This document shows, one piece after another, positions 52,156 to 61,455 of a stretch of DNA of 64,000 nucleotides. The stretch spans positions 1 through 64,000 of the forward strand of contig JAFTJE010000031.1 in NCBI GenBank assembly GCA_017456545.1. Reading direction: 5' to 3'. The position numbers and the translations under genes are program-made. A model generated the notes under the pieces. The model was not told where the DNA came from, did not search any database, and saw nothing but the letters and a program-made list of their open reading frames with translations. Numbering within the stretch: position 1 is the first letter of the stretch; each line of letters starts with the position of its first letter. This DNA comes from Clostridia bacterium (GTDB lineage Bacteria > Bacillota > Clostridia > Oscillospirales > CAG-272).

Positions 52156-54108
52156 TTACTTATCGGTCTGCTCGTCGAAGTCGAAGGAGCCTGTATAGAG
52201 CTGATAATATTTGCCCTTGGCTGCGATAAGGTCATCGTGGGAGCCTCGTTCAATTATTCTGCCCTTGTCAAGAACCATAATTACATCGGAGTTCTTAATT
52301 GTAGAAAGACGGTGGGCAATAACAAATACTGTTCTTCCCTGCATAAGTGCATCCATACCTGCAGATACGATAGCCTCAGTTCTTGTGTCTATAGATGAGG
52401 TTGCCTCATCAAGAATCATAACAGGGGGATCTGCAACTGCGGCACGGGCAATGGATATCAGCTGACGCTGACCCTGGGAAAGTCCGCTTCCGTCACCCTT
52501 AAGCACGGTATTGTATCCGTCGGGCAGCATGGAAATAAAGGAATGTGCATTGGCTCTCTTTGCTGCATTGATACACTCCTCATCGGTTGCATCAAGCTTT
52601 CCGTAACGGATATTATCCATTACAGTGCCCGTAAAGAGGTTTACATCCTGTAAAACTATACCGAGAGAGGCACGGAGGTCATCCTTTTTTATCTTATTGA
52701 TATTGATTCCGTCATATCTTATTTTACCGTCTGCAATGTCATAGAAACGGTTAATAAGGTTTGTAATAGTTGTTTTTCCCGCACCGGTAGCACCTACAAA
52801 GGCAATTTTCTGTCCCGGCTTTGCATAAAGGGTAATATCGTGCAGAACTATCTTATCCTCCACATAGCCAAAGTCAACCTCCGTAAGTCGGACATCACCC
52901 TGTACTCTTGTATAGGTTACTGTTCCGTCCTCGTGGGGATGCTTCCAAGCCCAGATACCTGTTCTTTCTTCGGATTCTGTAAGCTCGCCGTTTTCTGCTT
53001 CTCTTGCGTTTACAAGGGTTACATAACCGTTATCAACCTCTGGCTCCTCGTCCATAAGCTCAAACATACGGTCTGCTCCCGCAAGACCCATTGCAATAGC
53101 ATTTATCTGGTTGGAAAGCTGGGAGATATTCATTGTAAATTGCTTTGAAAATCCGATGAAGGGGATAAGTGTGGAAATATCAAGTGGCTTGCCCGATATG
53201 GATATATTGTCAATGTTTATAAGCACAAGCACGCCACCTACAAAGATTATAAGTGCGTAAAGAATATGACCTATATTATTCATGATAGGCATAAGGATGT
53301 TTGCATAGCTGTTTGCACTGGTGGCATCCTTACAGAGCTGAGTATTAAGCTTATCGAAATCGGAAATGGATTTATCCTCGTGACAGAATACCTTAACTAC
53401 CTTCTGTCCGTGTATCATTTCTTCAATATAGCCCTCAGCCTTACCGAGAGCCTTTTGCTGCTTTACAAAGTATTTTGCACTTCCTCCACCTACATACTTT
53501 GTTACCAGAGCCATAGCCACAACTCCCACAAGAACGATAAGCGTCATCCAAAGGCTGTAGTAAAGCATAAGGAAGAGAACAGCGGTAAGTGTCAGGGCTG
53601 AGATAATAAGCTGCGGTATCGACTGAGATACAAGCTGACGGAGTGTATCAATGTCGTTTGTATAGTGGGACATTATGTCGCCGTGGGTGTGGGTGTCAAA
53701 ATACTTGATGGGGAGCTTTTGCATTTTTGCAAACATTATATTACGGAGCTTATTTAAGAAGCTCTGGGTAATAACAGCCATTGTACGCTGATATATAAAG
53801 CCTGCCACAAGACCTACTGCATATATACATACAAGCACAATAACTGCTGCTGTAATAGCAGGGAAGAATTGCTCGGCTGCACTCTCGGTGGAGGCACCAC
53901 CCTTGATAAGAGTCAGAGCCTTATCAACATTTTCAAGTATTGTCTGCTGGAATATACCGGGGCATACGCCTGCAAGGGTATTGAACAGCATACATATCAA
54001 TACAGCTACAAGCGGTAGCTTATAGGAGCTGAAAAAGAATTTCAGCAATCTGGGCATAGTGCCCTTTCTCGCCTTTTTCAAGGGTCTTCTCATCATACCT
54101 CTGCTCAT
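52156..54108 (-). CDS. ABC exporter half, ATPase-permease (second subunit)
   Basis: A 650-residue ABC exporter: six helices (about 20-340) then an ATPase with Walker A GATGAGKTT, signature LSQGQRQLISIARA, and Walker B VMILDEATSSID. An extra Glu-rich loop of about 60 residues sits between helix 6 and the ATPase (around residues 355-400). It pairs with the gene upstream, whose ATP site differs, as in heterodimeric exporters such as BmrC/BmrD. Starts at ATGA overlap with its partner. Likely multidrug or lipid export. Confidence 0.88.
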   Translation of the reverse strand: MSRGMMRRPLKKARKGTMPRLLKFFFSSYKLPLVAVLICMLFNTLAGVCPGIFQQTILENVDKALTLIKGGASTESAAEQFFPAITAAVIVLVCIYAVGLVAGFIYQRTMAVITQSFLNKLRNIMFAKMQKLPIKYFDTHTHGDIMSHYTNDIDTLRQLVSQSIPQLIISALTLTAVLFLMLYYSLWMTLIVLVGVVAMALVTKYVGGGSAKYFVKQQKALGKAEGYIEEMIHGQKVVKVFCHEDKSISDFDKLNTQLCKDATSANSYANILMPIMNNIGHILYALIIFVGGVLVLINIDNISISGKPLDISTLIPFIGFSKQFTMNISQLSNQINAIAMGLAGADRMFELMDEEPEVDNGYVTLVNAREAENGELTESEERTGIWAWKHPHEDGTVTYTRVQGDVRLTEVDFGYVEDKIVLHDITLYAKPGQKIAFVGATGAGKTTITNLINRFYDIADGKIRYDGININKIKKDDLRASLGIVLQDVNLFTGTVMDNIRYGKLDATDEECINAAKRANAHSFISMLPDGYNTVLKGDGSGLSQGQRQLISIARAAVADPPVMILDEATSSIDTRTEAIVSAGMDALMQGRTVFVIAHRLSTIKNSDVIMVLDKGRIIERGSHDDLIAAKGKYYQLYTGSFDFDEQTDK

Positions 54109-55889
54109 TCCATCTTCGCCCCCTTTGTCTGGGATGTATATACCTCGTTATAGATGGCATTGTTCCTAATAAGCTCCTCGTGGGTGCCTACACCGTTTAT
54201 AACACCGTTATCTATAACTATAATCATATCGGCATCCTCAACGGATGAGATACGCTGTGCAATAATTATTTTAGTCGTATCGGGAATTTCCTCACGCATT
54301 GCCTTACGGATAAAGGCATCAGTTCTTGTATCTACTGCACTTGTGGAGTCGTCAAGAATAAGAATCTTTGGCTTTTTGAGTAGAGCTCTTGCAATACAGA
54401 GTCTCTGCTTCTGTCCACCGGAAACATTTGTTCCGCCCTGCTCGATAAATGTGTCATACCCGTCGGGGAAGGAGGATACAAATTCGTGTGCCTGGGCAAG
54501 CTTGCAAACTCTTATTAGCTCCTCGTCGGAGGCATTTTCGTTACCCCAACGGAGATTTTCCTTTATAGTACCGGAAAAGAGCACATTTTTCTGTAATACA
54601 ACGCTTACCTCGTTACGAAGTGTCTCAATATCATATTCACGCACATCGACACCACCGACCTTAACCGAGCCCTCGGTTACATCGTAGAGACGGGGGATAA
54701 GCTGGATAAGTGAGGATTTAGAGCTTCCCGTTCCACCGATAATACCCACTGTCTGACCTGATTTGATTTTGATATTTATATTTGAAAGAGCAAAGTTCTC
54801 AGCTCTTTTTGCGTATTTGAAGTATACACCGTCAAATTCAATATCGCCGTTTTTAACCACGCCTATGGGGGTTTCGGGGTTGACAATAGTGGATTCCTCC
54901 TCTAAAACCTCACTGATACGGTTAGCACTTTCACCTGCCATTGTAATCATAACAAATATCATAGATAGCATCATAAGGCTGGAGAGTATCTGCATACCGT
55001 ATGTAAGAAGAGCAGAGAATTTACCGATATCAAAGCTCTGTCCACCGGAGGAGATAATAAGGCGTGAGCCGAAGAAGCAGACAAAGAGCATTACGGAATA
55101 CATACATAACTGCATAATGGGGCTGTTAAAGGCAAGTATTTTATCGGCTCTTACAAAGTCATTCTTTACATTTTCGGAGGCACTACGGAATTTATCCTTT
55201 TCATAATCCTCACGAACGAAGGATTTTACAACTCGCATACCCTTTACATTTTCCTGTACGGAGTTATTGAGCTTATCGTATTTCTTAAATACCTTTCTGA
55301 AAATAGGCATTGCAATACGGATAATGGAGAACAGACCTATAAAGAGAACGGGAATAACGAATACGAAGATAAGTGCCATTTGTCCACCCAGAGTAAATGC
55401 CATAATAATGGAGAAGGTAAACATAAGGGGAGAACGGATGGCAGTACGGATAATCATCATAAACGCCTGCTGTACATGGGTAACATCCGTAGTCATTCTT
55501 GTTATCATGCTGGAGGAGGAGAACTTATCTATGTTCTCAAAGGAGAACTCCTGGCTTCTTTTGTAAAGATCCGCACGCAGATTTTTTGCAAATCCGCAGG
55601 ATGCCACAGCACAGAATCTGCCTGCCAGAGCACCGAAGCTCAAGGATAGCATGGCCATAACCACAAGAATACCTCCAAATACTGCGGCACTTGCAGTCGG
55701 GTCCTCAAGCAAAAGGAATTTCAGCTTTATATTTTCATAGTCTTTCTGTATTATAAGTATGAGGTCGGATGCAATAAAGGGAATAAGACATTCCATTATA
55801 ACCTCAAAAGACACAAAAAGCGGGGAGAGAATAGAGCTTCTTTTATACTCTCTTACGCTTTTTGCAAGAAGTTTGAATTTTTTTAACAT
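54105..55889 (-). CDS. ABC exporter half, ATPase-permease (first subunit)
   Basis: A 594-residue ABC exporter from ATG 55889, which follows AAGGGAGC; the ATG at 55904 would put that site inside the gene. Six helices, then Walker A GGTGSSKSS, signature NVSGGQKQRLCIARAL and Walker B ILILDDSTSAVD. The second acidic residue is Asp instead of Glu, so this is the degenerate ATP site typical of a heterodimer partner. Operon with the other half by a 4-bp overlap. An operator-like repeat lies at the promoter. Confidence 0.88.
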   Translation of the reverse strand: MLKKFKLLAKSVREYKRSSILSPLFVSFEVIMECLIPFIASDLILIIQKDYENIKLKFLLLEDPTASAAVFGGILVVMAMLSLSFGALAGRFCAVASCGFAKNLRADLYKRSQEFSFENIDKFSSSSMITRMTTDVTHVQQAFMMIIRTAIRSPLMFTFSIIMAFTLGGQMALIFVFVIPVLFIGLFSIIRIAMPIFRKVFKKYDKLNNSVQENVKGMRVVKSFVREDYEKDKFRSASENVKNDFVRADKILAFNSPIMQLCMYSVMLFVCFFGSRLIISSGGQSFDIGKFSALLTYGMQILSSLMMLSMIFVMITMAGESANRISEVLEEESTIVNPETPIGVVKNGDIEFDGVYFKYAKRAENFALSNINIKIKSGQTVGIIGGTGSSKSSLIQLIPRLYDVTEGSVKVGGVDVREYDIETLRNEVSVVLQKNVLFSGTIKENLRWGNENASDEELIRVCKLAQAHEFVSSFPDGYDTFIEQGGTNVSGGQKQRLCIARALLKKPKILILDDSTSAVDTRTDAFIRKAMREEIPDTTKIIIAQRISSVEDADMIIVIDNGVINGVGTHEELIRNNAIYNEVYTSQTKGAKME

Positions 55890-55912
55890 TGTTGCTCCCT
55901 TCAAATAAATAA

Positions 55913-55924
55913 TTATCTAAACTA
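55913..55924 (-). promoter_or_regulatory. Operator-like element at the exporter promoter
   Basis: TAGTTTAGATAA on the minus strand, immediately downstream of the -10 box. A near copy (11 of 12) lies at 56018-56029 on the other strand. Confidence 0.35.
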
Positions 55925-55925
55925 T

Positions 55926-55954
55926 ATTGTATCATTTTTTACGGGACATGTCAA
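55926..55954 (-). promoter_or_regulatory. Sigma-A promoter for the ABC exporter operon
   Basis: On the minus strand TTGACA (55949-55954), 17-bp spacer, TACAAT (55926-55931). Confidence 0.75.
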
Positions 55955-56017
55955 TTATCTATCTATAATATAAAAAGAAAAAATCGTAAAAAATATGTTA
56001 ATAAAAATGCATAAAAT

Positions 56018-56033
56018 TAGTTTAGTTAACTAA
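56018..56033. promoter_or_regulatory. Palindrome upstream of the exporter promoter
   Basis: TTAGTTAACTAA (56022-56033) is a perfect 12-bp palindrome resembling MarR-type operators; it overlaps the copy of the element at 55913-55924. The outer arms AAAAAATCGT (55978-55987) and ACGATTTTTT (56033-56042) form a further inverted repeat. Confidence 0.35.
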
Positions 56034-56046
56034 CGATTTTTTGCAC

Positions 56047-56077
56047 AAAAAAAGCCACAACCAAAGGGGAAGTGGCT
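56047..56077 (-). terminator. Terminator after mini-RNase III
   Basis: On the minus strand, AGCCAC/GTGGCT stem followed by seven T. Confidence 0.75.
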
Positions 56078-56082
56078 GTAAT

Positions 56083-56460
56083 TTACAATAAAGGCTTATA
56101 TGCACATTCAAAAAGCTCGGTAATCCTGTCCTTCCGTCCCGACAGGTGCAAAAAGCCGAAAAGAGCCTCAAGGCCTGTGGCATTTTTATATTCTGTGGCA
56201 GATGCACTCTTCGGTACATTCAGGTGGGAGGAATTTCTGCCACGCCTTACAATAGCCTCCTCCTCCTCCGAGAGCATATCCTTAATGCGTAAATATGCTT
56301 CATTCTGGGCAACGGCAGTTACAAAATTCCGTGCCTCGCTATTCAATTTTCCCGACTTTTCATAGCCCTTCAGTATAAGTGCCTCTCTTACAAGCAGCTC
56401 AATTACCACATCACCGAGATATGCGAGTGCGTGGGCACCTATTTGCGAAAAATTGTTCAT
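56083..56460 (-). CDS. mrnC: Mini-ribonuclease III
   Basis: A 125-residue RNase III catalytic domain without the dsRNA-binding domain. The active-site motif LAYLGDVVIELLVRE contains the catalytic Asp and neighbours. It matures 23S rRNA in Bacillota. ATG 56460 follows AAGGAG; the ATG at 56499 is upstream of homology. Promoter at 56490-56518. Confidence 0.93.
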   Translation of the reverse strand: MNNFSQIGAHALAYLGDVVIELLVREALILKGYEKSGKLNSEARNFVTAVAQNEAYLRIKDMLSEEEEAIVRRGRNSSHLNVPKSASATEYKNATGLEALFGFLHLSGRKDRITELFECAYKPLL

Positions 56461-56489
56461 AAATATGCTCCTTTGGAAAGTATATAACC

Positions 56490-56518
56490 ATTTTAGCATA
56501 AACGCAGGAAATAATCAA
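56490..56518 (-). promoter_or_regulatory. Sigma-A promoter for mrnC
   Basis: On the minus strand TTGATT (56513-56518), 17-bp spacer, TAAAAT (56490-56495). Confidence 0.65.
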
Positions 56519-56556
56519 GGAATATAAAAAGAATATAATATTTTTTGAAAAAGGTA

Positions 56557-56585
56557 TTGCATTTTGAAAAAATCTATGATAGAAT
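56557..56585 (+). promoter_or_regulatory. Sigma-A promoter for tRNA-Leu
   Basis: TTGCAT at 56557-56562, 17-bp spacer, TAGAAT at 56580-56585, 19 bp before the tRNA. Confidence 0.75.
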
Positions 56586-56604
56586 AGTCAAGCAAAATAA
56601 ATAA

Positions 56605-56691
56605 GCCGGTGTGATGGAATTGGCAGACGTGCTGGACTCAAAATCCTGTGGTAGTGATACCGTATCGGTTCGACCCCGATCACCGGCACCA
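56605..56691 (+). tRNA. tRNA-Leu (anticodon CAA)
   Basis: An 87-nt class II tRNA including encoded CCA. The acceptor stem GCCGGTG pairs with CACCGGC (56681-56687). The anticodon loop CTCAAAA gives CAA, reading UUG. The long variable arm and T-loop GGTTCGACCCC are present. Confidence 0.95.
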
Positions 56692-56696
56692 GAAGA

Positions 56697-56727
56697 GGAT
56701 ACGCAATGTGCGTATCCTTCTTTTTTT
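56697..56727 (+). terminator. Terminator after tRNA-Leu
   Basis: GGATACGCA (56697-56705) pairs with TGCGTATCC (56709-56717), followed by a T run. Confidence 0.85.
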
Positions 56728-56758
56728 GCTTTGAAGGAAATTAAAAATTGAATATATC

Positions 56759-56787
56759 TTTACTTTTAACCGTCAATATGGTAAAAT
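56759..56787 (+). promoter_or_regulatory. Sigma-A promoter for pcrA
   Basis: TTTACT at 56759-56764, 17-bp spacer, TAAAAT at 56782-56787. Confidence 0.65.
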
Positions 56788-56827
56788 GATATGACAGAAA
56801 TAATATGATTAATGAAACGGAATTAAA

Positions 56828-59215
56828 ATGACAGAAAACGATAAAATAAGATTTTTGAAGGCTAAAAGAGCCTTGTTTGACAAATATTACGGCTTTCTTA
56901 ACGAAAAGCAGAGGGAGGCTGTGTATACAGTAAACGGACCTGTGCTAATCCTTGCAGGTGCAGGAAGCGGAAAGACCACCGTTCTCGTAAACAGAATAGG
57001 TCATATAATAAAGTACGGTAACGCATATTATACCGATAATGTCCCCGATTTTATTACCGAGGATACAATTGAGGACCTTGAGAGTGCTGTGAGCTTAGAG
57101 CCTGAAATGCTCAAAAAGTATATGGAGCTGTTTTCCGAGGCCCCCTGTCCTCCTTGGAACATACTTGCTATTACCTTTACCAATAAGGCAGCAAATGAGA
57201 TTAAGGAAAGGCTTAACACTATTCTGAATGAGGATGCCTCCGACATATGGGCAGGTACATTCCATTCCATATGTATGCGTATCCTTCGTAAGAGTGGAGA
57301 GCTTGTGGGATATAGACCGGGCTTTGCCGTATGCGATACGGACGATGCCAAAAAGACAATAGCATCCTGTGTAAAGGACCTTAACATAAACGATAAGATT
57401 CTTTCTATCCGTGATATAATGAATGTTATCAGCCGTGCAAAGGACAGGCTTATGACTCCTGCGGATTTTGCTGAGGAGTGTGGCAATGATTTTAAGTATA
57501 AGATGATTGCAAGAGTATACGAGCTGTATCAGAAAAGACTTGAGGAATCCAATGTACTTGACTTTGACGATATAATTATGAAGACTGTAAAGCTCCTTTC
57601 CGAAAATGAGGATGTACTATCCTACTATCAAAACAAATTCCGATATATAAGCGTAGATGAGTACCAGGATACAAATAAGGCTCAGTTAGAGCTTGTAACC
57701 TTACTTGCAGGCTTTTACAAAAATATAATGGTTGTCGGTGATGATGACCAGAGTATTTATAAATTCCGTGGGGCAACGATTGAAAATATACTCAGCTTTG
57801 ACACGGTATATCCCGATACCAAAATTGTTAAGCTGGAGCAGAATTACCGTTCCACCTCCACAATTCTCGGTGCAGCAAACAGCTTGATTTGTAAGAATTA
57901 TCATAAGCACCTGAAAAAGCTCTGGTGCGATAATGAAAAGGGAGAGAAGATAGTTGTTAAGGAGACTGAGGATGCAAGGTCCGAGGCAAGCTATATTATT
58001 GACAGAATAGTAAAGCTAAAGGACCGGGAAAATCTTAATTATAAGGACTTTGCCGTTTTGTACAGGATAAACGCCCAGTCCCAGACCTTTGAGTCCATAT
58101 TCTCAAAAAGCGGTATTCCCTATAGGATACTCGGTGCCCTCAGATTCTATGACCGAGAGGAAATAAAGGATATTATTGCTTATCTTCACGCCGTTAATAA
58201 TCTTAATGACAGCATTCACCTGAGGAGAATTATAGCTAAGCCCAGGAGAAGAATAGGAGACAGCTCCATAGATGTTATATATTCTATAGCCGGGGCAGAG
58301 GGTATCCCTGTAATCAAGGCTATGGAAAATGCTACGGAATATCCTGCAATCAATAAAAATACCCAGACTGCCATGAAGGAATTTGTTAAGCTGATGAAAT
58401 CCCTGGTGGAGGATAGTGAGAGTATGCCTCTTCACGCCCTTGTAAAGGAGATTATAAAGCGTACGGGCTATGAGAATATGATTATCCAAAAGGGACCTGC
58501 CGAGTCGGAGAGGCTTGAGAACCTTGATGAGCTTGTAAGTGCAGTGGCAGAGTACGAGGAAGAGGCAGATGAGCCAACCCTGGCAGGCTTTCTTGAAATG
58601 GTATCATTGATTACCGATGTGGATAGATATGATGCCGATGCCGATGCTGTGACCCTTATTACAGTGCACAGTGCCAAGGGACTTGAATTCCCCGTTGTGT
58701 TCCTGCCGGGCATGGAGGACGGCTTGTTCCCGTCTCAGCAGTGCTTTGGCAATAAGGCAGAGGAGGAAGAGGAAAGACGCCTTGCCTATGTTGCCATTAC
58801 AAGAGCTAAAAAGCTGCTTACAATTATCCACGCCAAGGAGCGTATGATACATGGCTCAACACAGTATAACCGTGTATCAAGATTTGTTAAGGATATTGAT
58901 GAGGGATATCTCGATATTCAGAGGCTGAACAACCGTTTTGGTGGCTCACTATATAGCAGAACAATGGCAAAGCAAGACACATCCCCCGGTATTTTGAACT
59001 TTGTTGACTCCTATTCCAGACCTGCCACACCCAAGCCCACACTTACTGCATTGTATGAGGCAGGAGATAGAATAAATCATGTTACCTTCGGCGACGGAAC
59101 AGTGCTCTCGGTAACAAAAACAAACACAGACTCACTGTATGAAATTGCCTTTGACCGTGTGGGCACAAAGAAGCTTATGGCAACATATGCTCAGAAGCTT
59201 ATGAAAAAACTGTAA
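56828..59215 (+). CDS. pcrA: DNA helicase PcrA/UvrD with an insertion after motif I
   Basis: A 795-residue SF1 helicase. Motif I is LAGAGSGKTT (about 39-48), motif Ia AITFTNKAANEI (about 117), motif II SVDEYQDTN (about 277), motif III VVGDDDQSIYKFRGA, motif VI VAITRAKK. The C-terminal tail HVTFGDGTVLSV is typical of PcrA. Compared with the usual form, about 50 acidic residues are inserted between motifs I and Ia (about residues 62-108). It works in DNA repair and replication restart. Its ribosome site is weak. GH2 follows 30 bp later. Confidence 0.95.
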   Translation: MTENDKIRFLKAKRALFDKYYGFLNEKQREAVYTVNGPVLILAGAGSGKTTVLVNRIGHIIKYGNAYYTDNVPDFITEDTIEDLESAVSLEPEMLKKYMELFSEAPCPPWNILAITFTNKAANEIKERLNTILNEDASDIWAGTFHSICMRILRKSGELVGYRPGFAVCDTDDAKKTIASCVKDLNINDKILSIRDIMNVISRAKDRLMTPADFAEECGNDFKYKMIARVYELYQKRLEESNVLDFDDIIMKTVKLLSENEDVLSYYQNKFRYISVDEYQDTNKAQLELVTLLAGFYKNIMVVGDDDQSIYKFRGATIENILSFDTVYPDTKIVKLEQNYRSTSTILGAANSLICKNYHKHLKKLWCDNEKGEKIVVKETEDARSEASYIIDRIVKLKDRENLNYKDFAVLYRINAQSQTFESIFSKSGIPYRILGALRFYDREEIKDIIAYLHAVNNLNDSIHLRRIIAKPRRRIGDSSIDVIYSIAGAEGIPVIKAMENATEYPAINKNTQTAMKEFVKLMKSLVEDSESMPLHALVKEIIKRTGYENMIIQKGPAESERLENLDELVSAVAEYEEEADEPTLAGFLEMVSLITDVDRYDADADAVTLITVHSAKGLEFPVVFLPGMEDGLFPSQQCFGNKAEEEEERRLAYVAITRAKKLLTIIHAKERMIHGSTQYNRVSRFVKDIDEGYLDIQRLNNRFGGSLYSRTMAKQDTSPGILNFVDSYSRPATPKPTLTALYEAGDRINHVTFGDGTVLSVTKTNTDSLYEIAFDRVGTKKLMATYAQKLMKKL

Positions 59216-59245
59216 CAAACAAATATAATAATAAGGAGAAAAGCT

Positions 59246-60961
59246 ATGTTTATTCCAAGACCCGAGCATCCCAATCCCCAATTTGAGAGAGAAAATTGGC
59301 TCAACTTAAACGGAAAATGGGAATTTGAAATTGACCGTGGTGTCAGTGGAAGAGATAGAAAATTCAACGAAAGAGTATCATTAAATTCGGAAATTACCGT
59401 ACCCTTCTGTCCCGAGAGTGTGCTCTCAGGCATAGGCGACACGGATTTTCTCAACTGCGTATGGTATCTTAAGAAATTGAATATCGATGATAACGGACTT
59501 GATGTTATTCTTCATTTCGGTGCTGTTGATTACGAGAGCTACATTTACATAAACGGTAAGCAGACTTATCACAATATCGGTGGATATGTAGGCTTTGATA
59601 TTGATATTACCCCCTTTGTAAAGCGGGGAGAGGAAAATATAATTACCGTTTGTGCAATAGACGGTCACCCTAAGGGTAAGGCATCGGGTAAGCAGAGTAA
59701 AAACTACTATTCTATGGGCTGTGATTACACCAGGACCACAGGAATCTGGCAGACCGTATGGCTTGAATATGTGGAGAAAAATCGCATTGAATATGTTAAA
59801 TACTATCCCTCGGCAGAGCAGAAAAATGTTCAGATAGAAATTGCCGTCAAAGGTAACGATAAGCTCTCCGTTGTATGCTCCTATGAGAAAAAAGTGCAGG
59901 GAAGTGTGGATATTTCCTTGAGAGATGGAGTAAACAGAATTACAGTTCCTTTGAATGAAATCTACCTTTGGGAGGCAGGCTGTGGCAGACTTTACGATGT
60001 GGAGCTTTCCTACGGTAAGGATAAGGTAAGGAGCTATTTCGGTATCCGTACAACAGCATTTGACAAGAATTACTATCTCCTGAACGGAAAGCCCCTTTAT
60101 CTCCGTACGGTTCTTGACCAGGGCTTCTATAAGAAGGGTATTTATACAGCAGAAACAGAGGAGGAGCTTGTCCGTGACATTTATCTCTCCCTTGATGCAG
60201 GCTTCAACGGAGCAAGACTCCATCAGAAGGTGTTTGAGCCGAGATTTTTGTATCATTGTGATAAGCTGGGCTATCTTGTATTCGGCGAAACAGGAAACTG
60301 GGGTCTGGATTACTCCAATATGGAGCATCTTACTCCCTTCCTTCTTGAATGGCAGAGAGAAATAAACAGGGATTTCAATCATCCGTCGATTATCGGATGG
60401 TGTCCCCTTAACGAAACCTGGGATGTTGATTGGAGGCACCAGAACGACGACTTTATCCGTGCTCTTTACTATACAACAAAGAATATGGATTCTACCCGTC
60501 CCTGTGTAGGTACAAGCGGTAACTATCAGGTCGTTTCCGACATTTATGACCTCCACGATTATATCCAGACCAAGGATGATTTTGAGAAAATTTACTTAGC
60601 ACCCACCAAGGAACAAATGTGCGAGGAATACGACAAGGCTCACGAATGGGTTGCAAGATATCAGAAATCAATGAACTTTAAGGATATGGCACTCTACTTA
60701 AGTGAGTACGGTGGAATCCGTTGGGATACTGACGGTGTCGGTGGCTGGGGCTATGGCAACGGACCCAAAACAGAGGAGGAATTCCTTGACAGGTACGCAT
60801 ATCTTACCAAGACACTTGTGGACAGCCCATATATCTGTGGCTTCTGCTATACTCAGCTCTACGATGTGGAGCAGGAGGTAAACGGACTCTATACCTATGA
60901 GAGAAAGCCTAAATTCGATATGGCAAAAATAAAGGCTATAACACAGTACGAGAAGAAATAA
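59246..60961 (+). CDS. GH2 family glycoside hydrolase
   Basis: A 571-residue GH2 enzyme without a signal peptide. The N-terminal jelly-roll is followed by a linker and the barrel (from about 275). The acid/base is the Glu of CPLNETWDVDW, and the nucleophile is the Glu of YLSEYGGI. The short length (three core domains only) fits beta-galactosidase, beta-mannosidase or beta-glucuronidase-like members; substrate not assignable. AAGGAG precedes ATG 59246. Immediately downstream of pcrA, likely sharing read-through. Confidence 0.9.
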   Translation: MFIPRPEHPNPQFERENWLNLNGKWEFEIDRGVSGRDRKFNERVSLNSEITVPFCPESVLSGIGDTDFLNCVWYLKKLNIDDNGLDVILHFGAVDYESYIYINGKQTYHNIGGYVGFDIDITPFVKRGEENIITVCAIDGHPKGKASGKQSKNYYSMGCDYTRTTGIWQTVWLEYVEKNRIEYVKYYPSAEQKNVQIEIAVKGNDKLSVVCSYEKKVQGSVDISLRDGVNRITVPLNEIYLWEAGCGRLYDVELSYGKDKVRSYFGIRTTAFDKNYYLLNGKPLYLRTVLDQGFYKKGIYTAETEEELVRDIYLSLDAGFNGARLHQKVFEPRFLYHCDKLGYLVFGETGNWGLDYSNMEHLTPFLLEWQREINRDFNHPSIIGWCPLNETWDVDWRHQNDDFIRALYYTTKNMDSTRPCVGTSGNYQVVSDIYDLHDYIQTKDDFEKIYLAPTKEQMCEEYDKAHEWVARYQKSMNFKDMALYLSEYGGIRWDTDGVGGWGYGNGPKTEEEFLDRYAYLTKTLVDSPYICGFCYTQLYDVEQEVNGLYTYERKPKFDMAKIKAITQYEKK

Positions 60962-61017
60962 TGTAATAAAAAAACCGTAATGTATTGGTTTTTTCTTACA
61001 AAAATCATTGAATAATT

Positions 61018-61056
61018 AAAAAAACAGGCTGCCCGAGGGTAGCCTGTTTTTTTATT
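61018..61056. terminator. Terminator between GH2 and the SASP gene
   Basis: AACAGGCT/AGCCTGTT with inner CCC/GGG and T runs both ways, shared by convergent genes. Confidence 0.8.
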
Positions 61057-61059
61057 CGG

Positions 61060-61260
61060 TTAAGAATTCTTAATGGAATTTTCGTAGGACTCAATCATCT
61101 TCTTAACCATCTGACCGCCGATAGAGCCGGCCTGACGGGATGTGAGGTCACCGTTGTAGCCGTTCTGGTTAAGAGTTACGCCTACTTCGCTTGCTGCCTG
61201 CATCTTGAACTTATCCATTGCAGACTTTGCTTCAGGTACAGTAATCTTGTTACTTGCCAT
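61060..61260 (-). CDS. Small acid-soluble spore protein, alpha/beta type
   Basis: A 66-residue SASP. The signatures are clear: FKMQAASEVGVTL (the GerR/Gpr cleavage region) and NGDLTSRQAGSIGGQMVKKMIE. It coats spore DNA in an A-like form and is degraded at germination. CAGGAG precedes ATG 61260. The protein is normally made in the forespore; a candidate sigma-G promoter lies upstream. Confidence 0.95.
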   Translation of the reverse strand: MASNKITVPEAKSAMDKFKMQAASEVGVTLNQNGYNGDLTSRQAGSIGGQMVKKMIESYENSIKNS

Positions 61261-61298
61261 TTTGTAAACTCCTGTTCATTAGTATCTATATTATCGAG

Positions 61299-61325
61299 CT
61301 GGGCGACTCCTGTAAATTCGCCCAG
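61299..61325. other. Stem-loop in the SASP leader
   Basis: CTGGGCGA (61299-61306) pairs with TCGCCCAG (61318-61325). It sits in the 5' region of the leftward SASP gene. Confidence 0.5.
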
Positions 61326-61366
61326 TCAACAGAACTCATTTACAAGCTTCGCTTTTGCTCTGATAT

Positions 61367-61395
61367 TATTATGGTACGCATATGCATTTTTATAA
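61367..61395 (-). promoter_or_regulatory. Candidate sigma-G promoter for the SASP
   Basis: On the minus strand TTATA (61391-61395), 17-bp spacer, CATAATA (61367-61373), a good sigma-G -10 but a poor -35. It would give a leader of about 100 nt with the stem-loop. Confidence 0.35.
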
Positions 61396-61455
61396 TTGGT
61401 AATATTTTGAGATGATTTTTATTATAAAATATTTTTAACTGTAAATTATATATTG

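Noticed and set aside
56605..56691. tRNA-Leu as an integration site
   Set aside because: No integrase, no repeated tRNA 3' end and only housekeeping genes around it.
59426..60556. 376-residue open frame antisense to the GH2 gene
   Set aside because: Composition is Cys/Ile-rich with no domain, and it lies fully within a clear enzyme gene.
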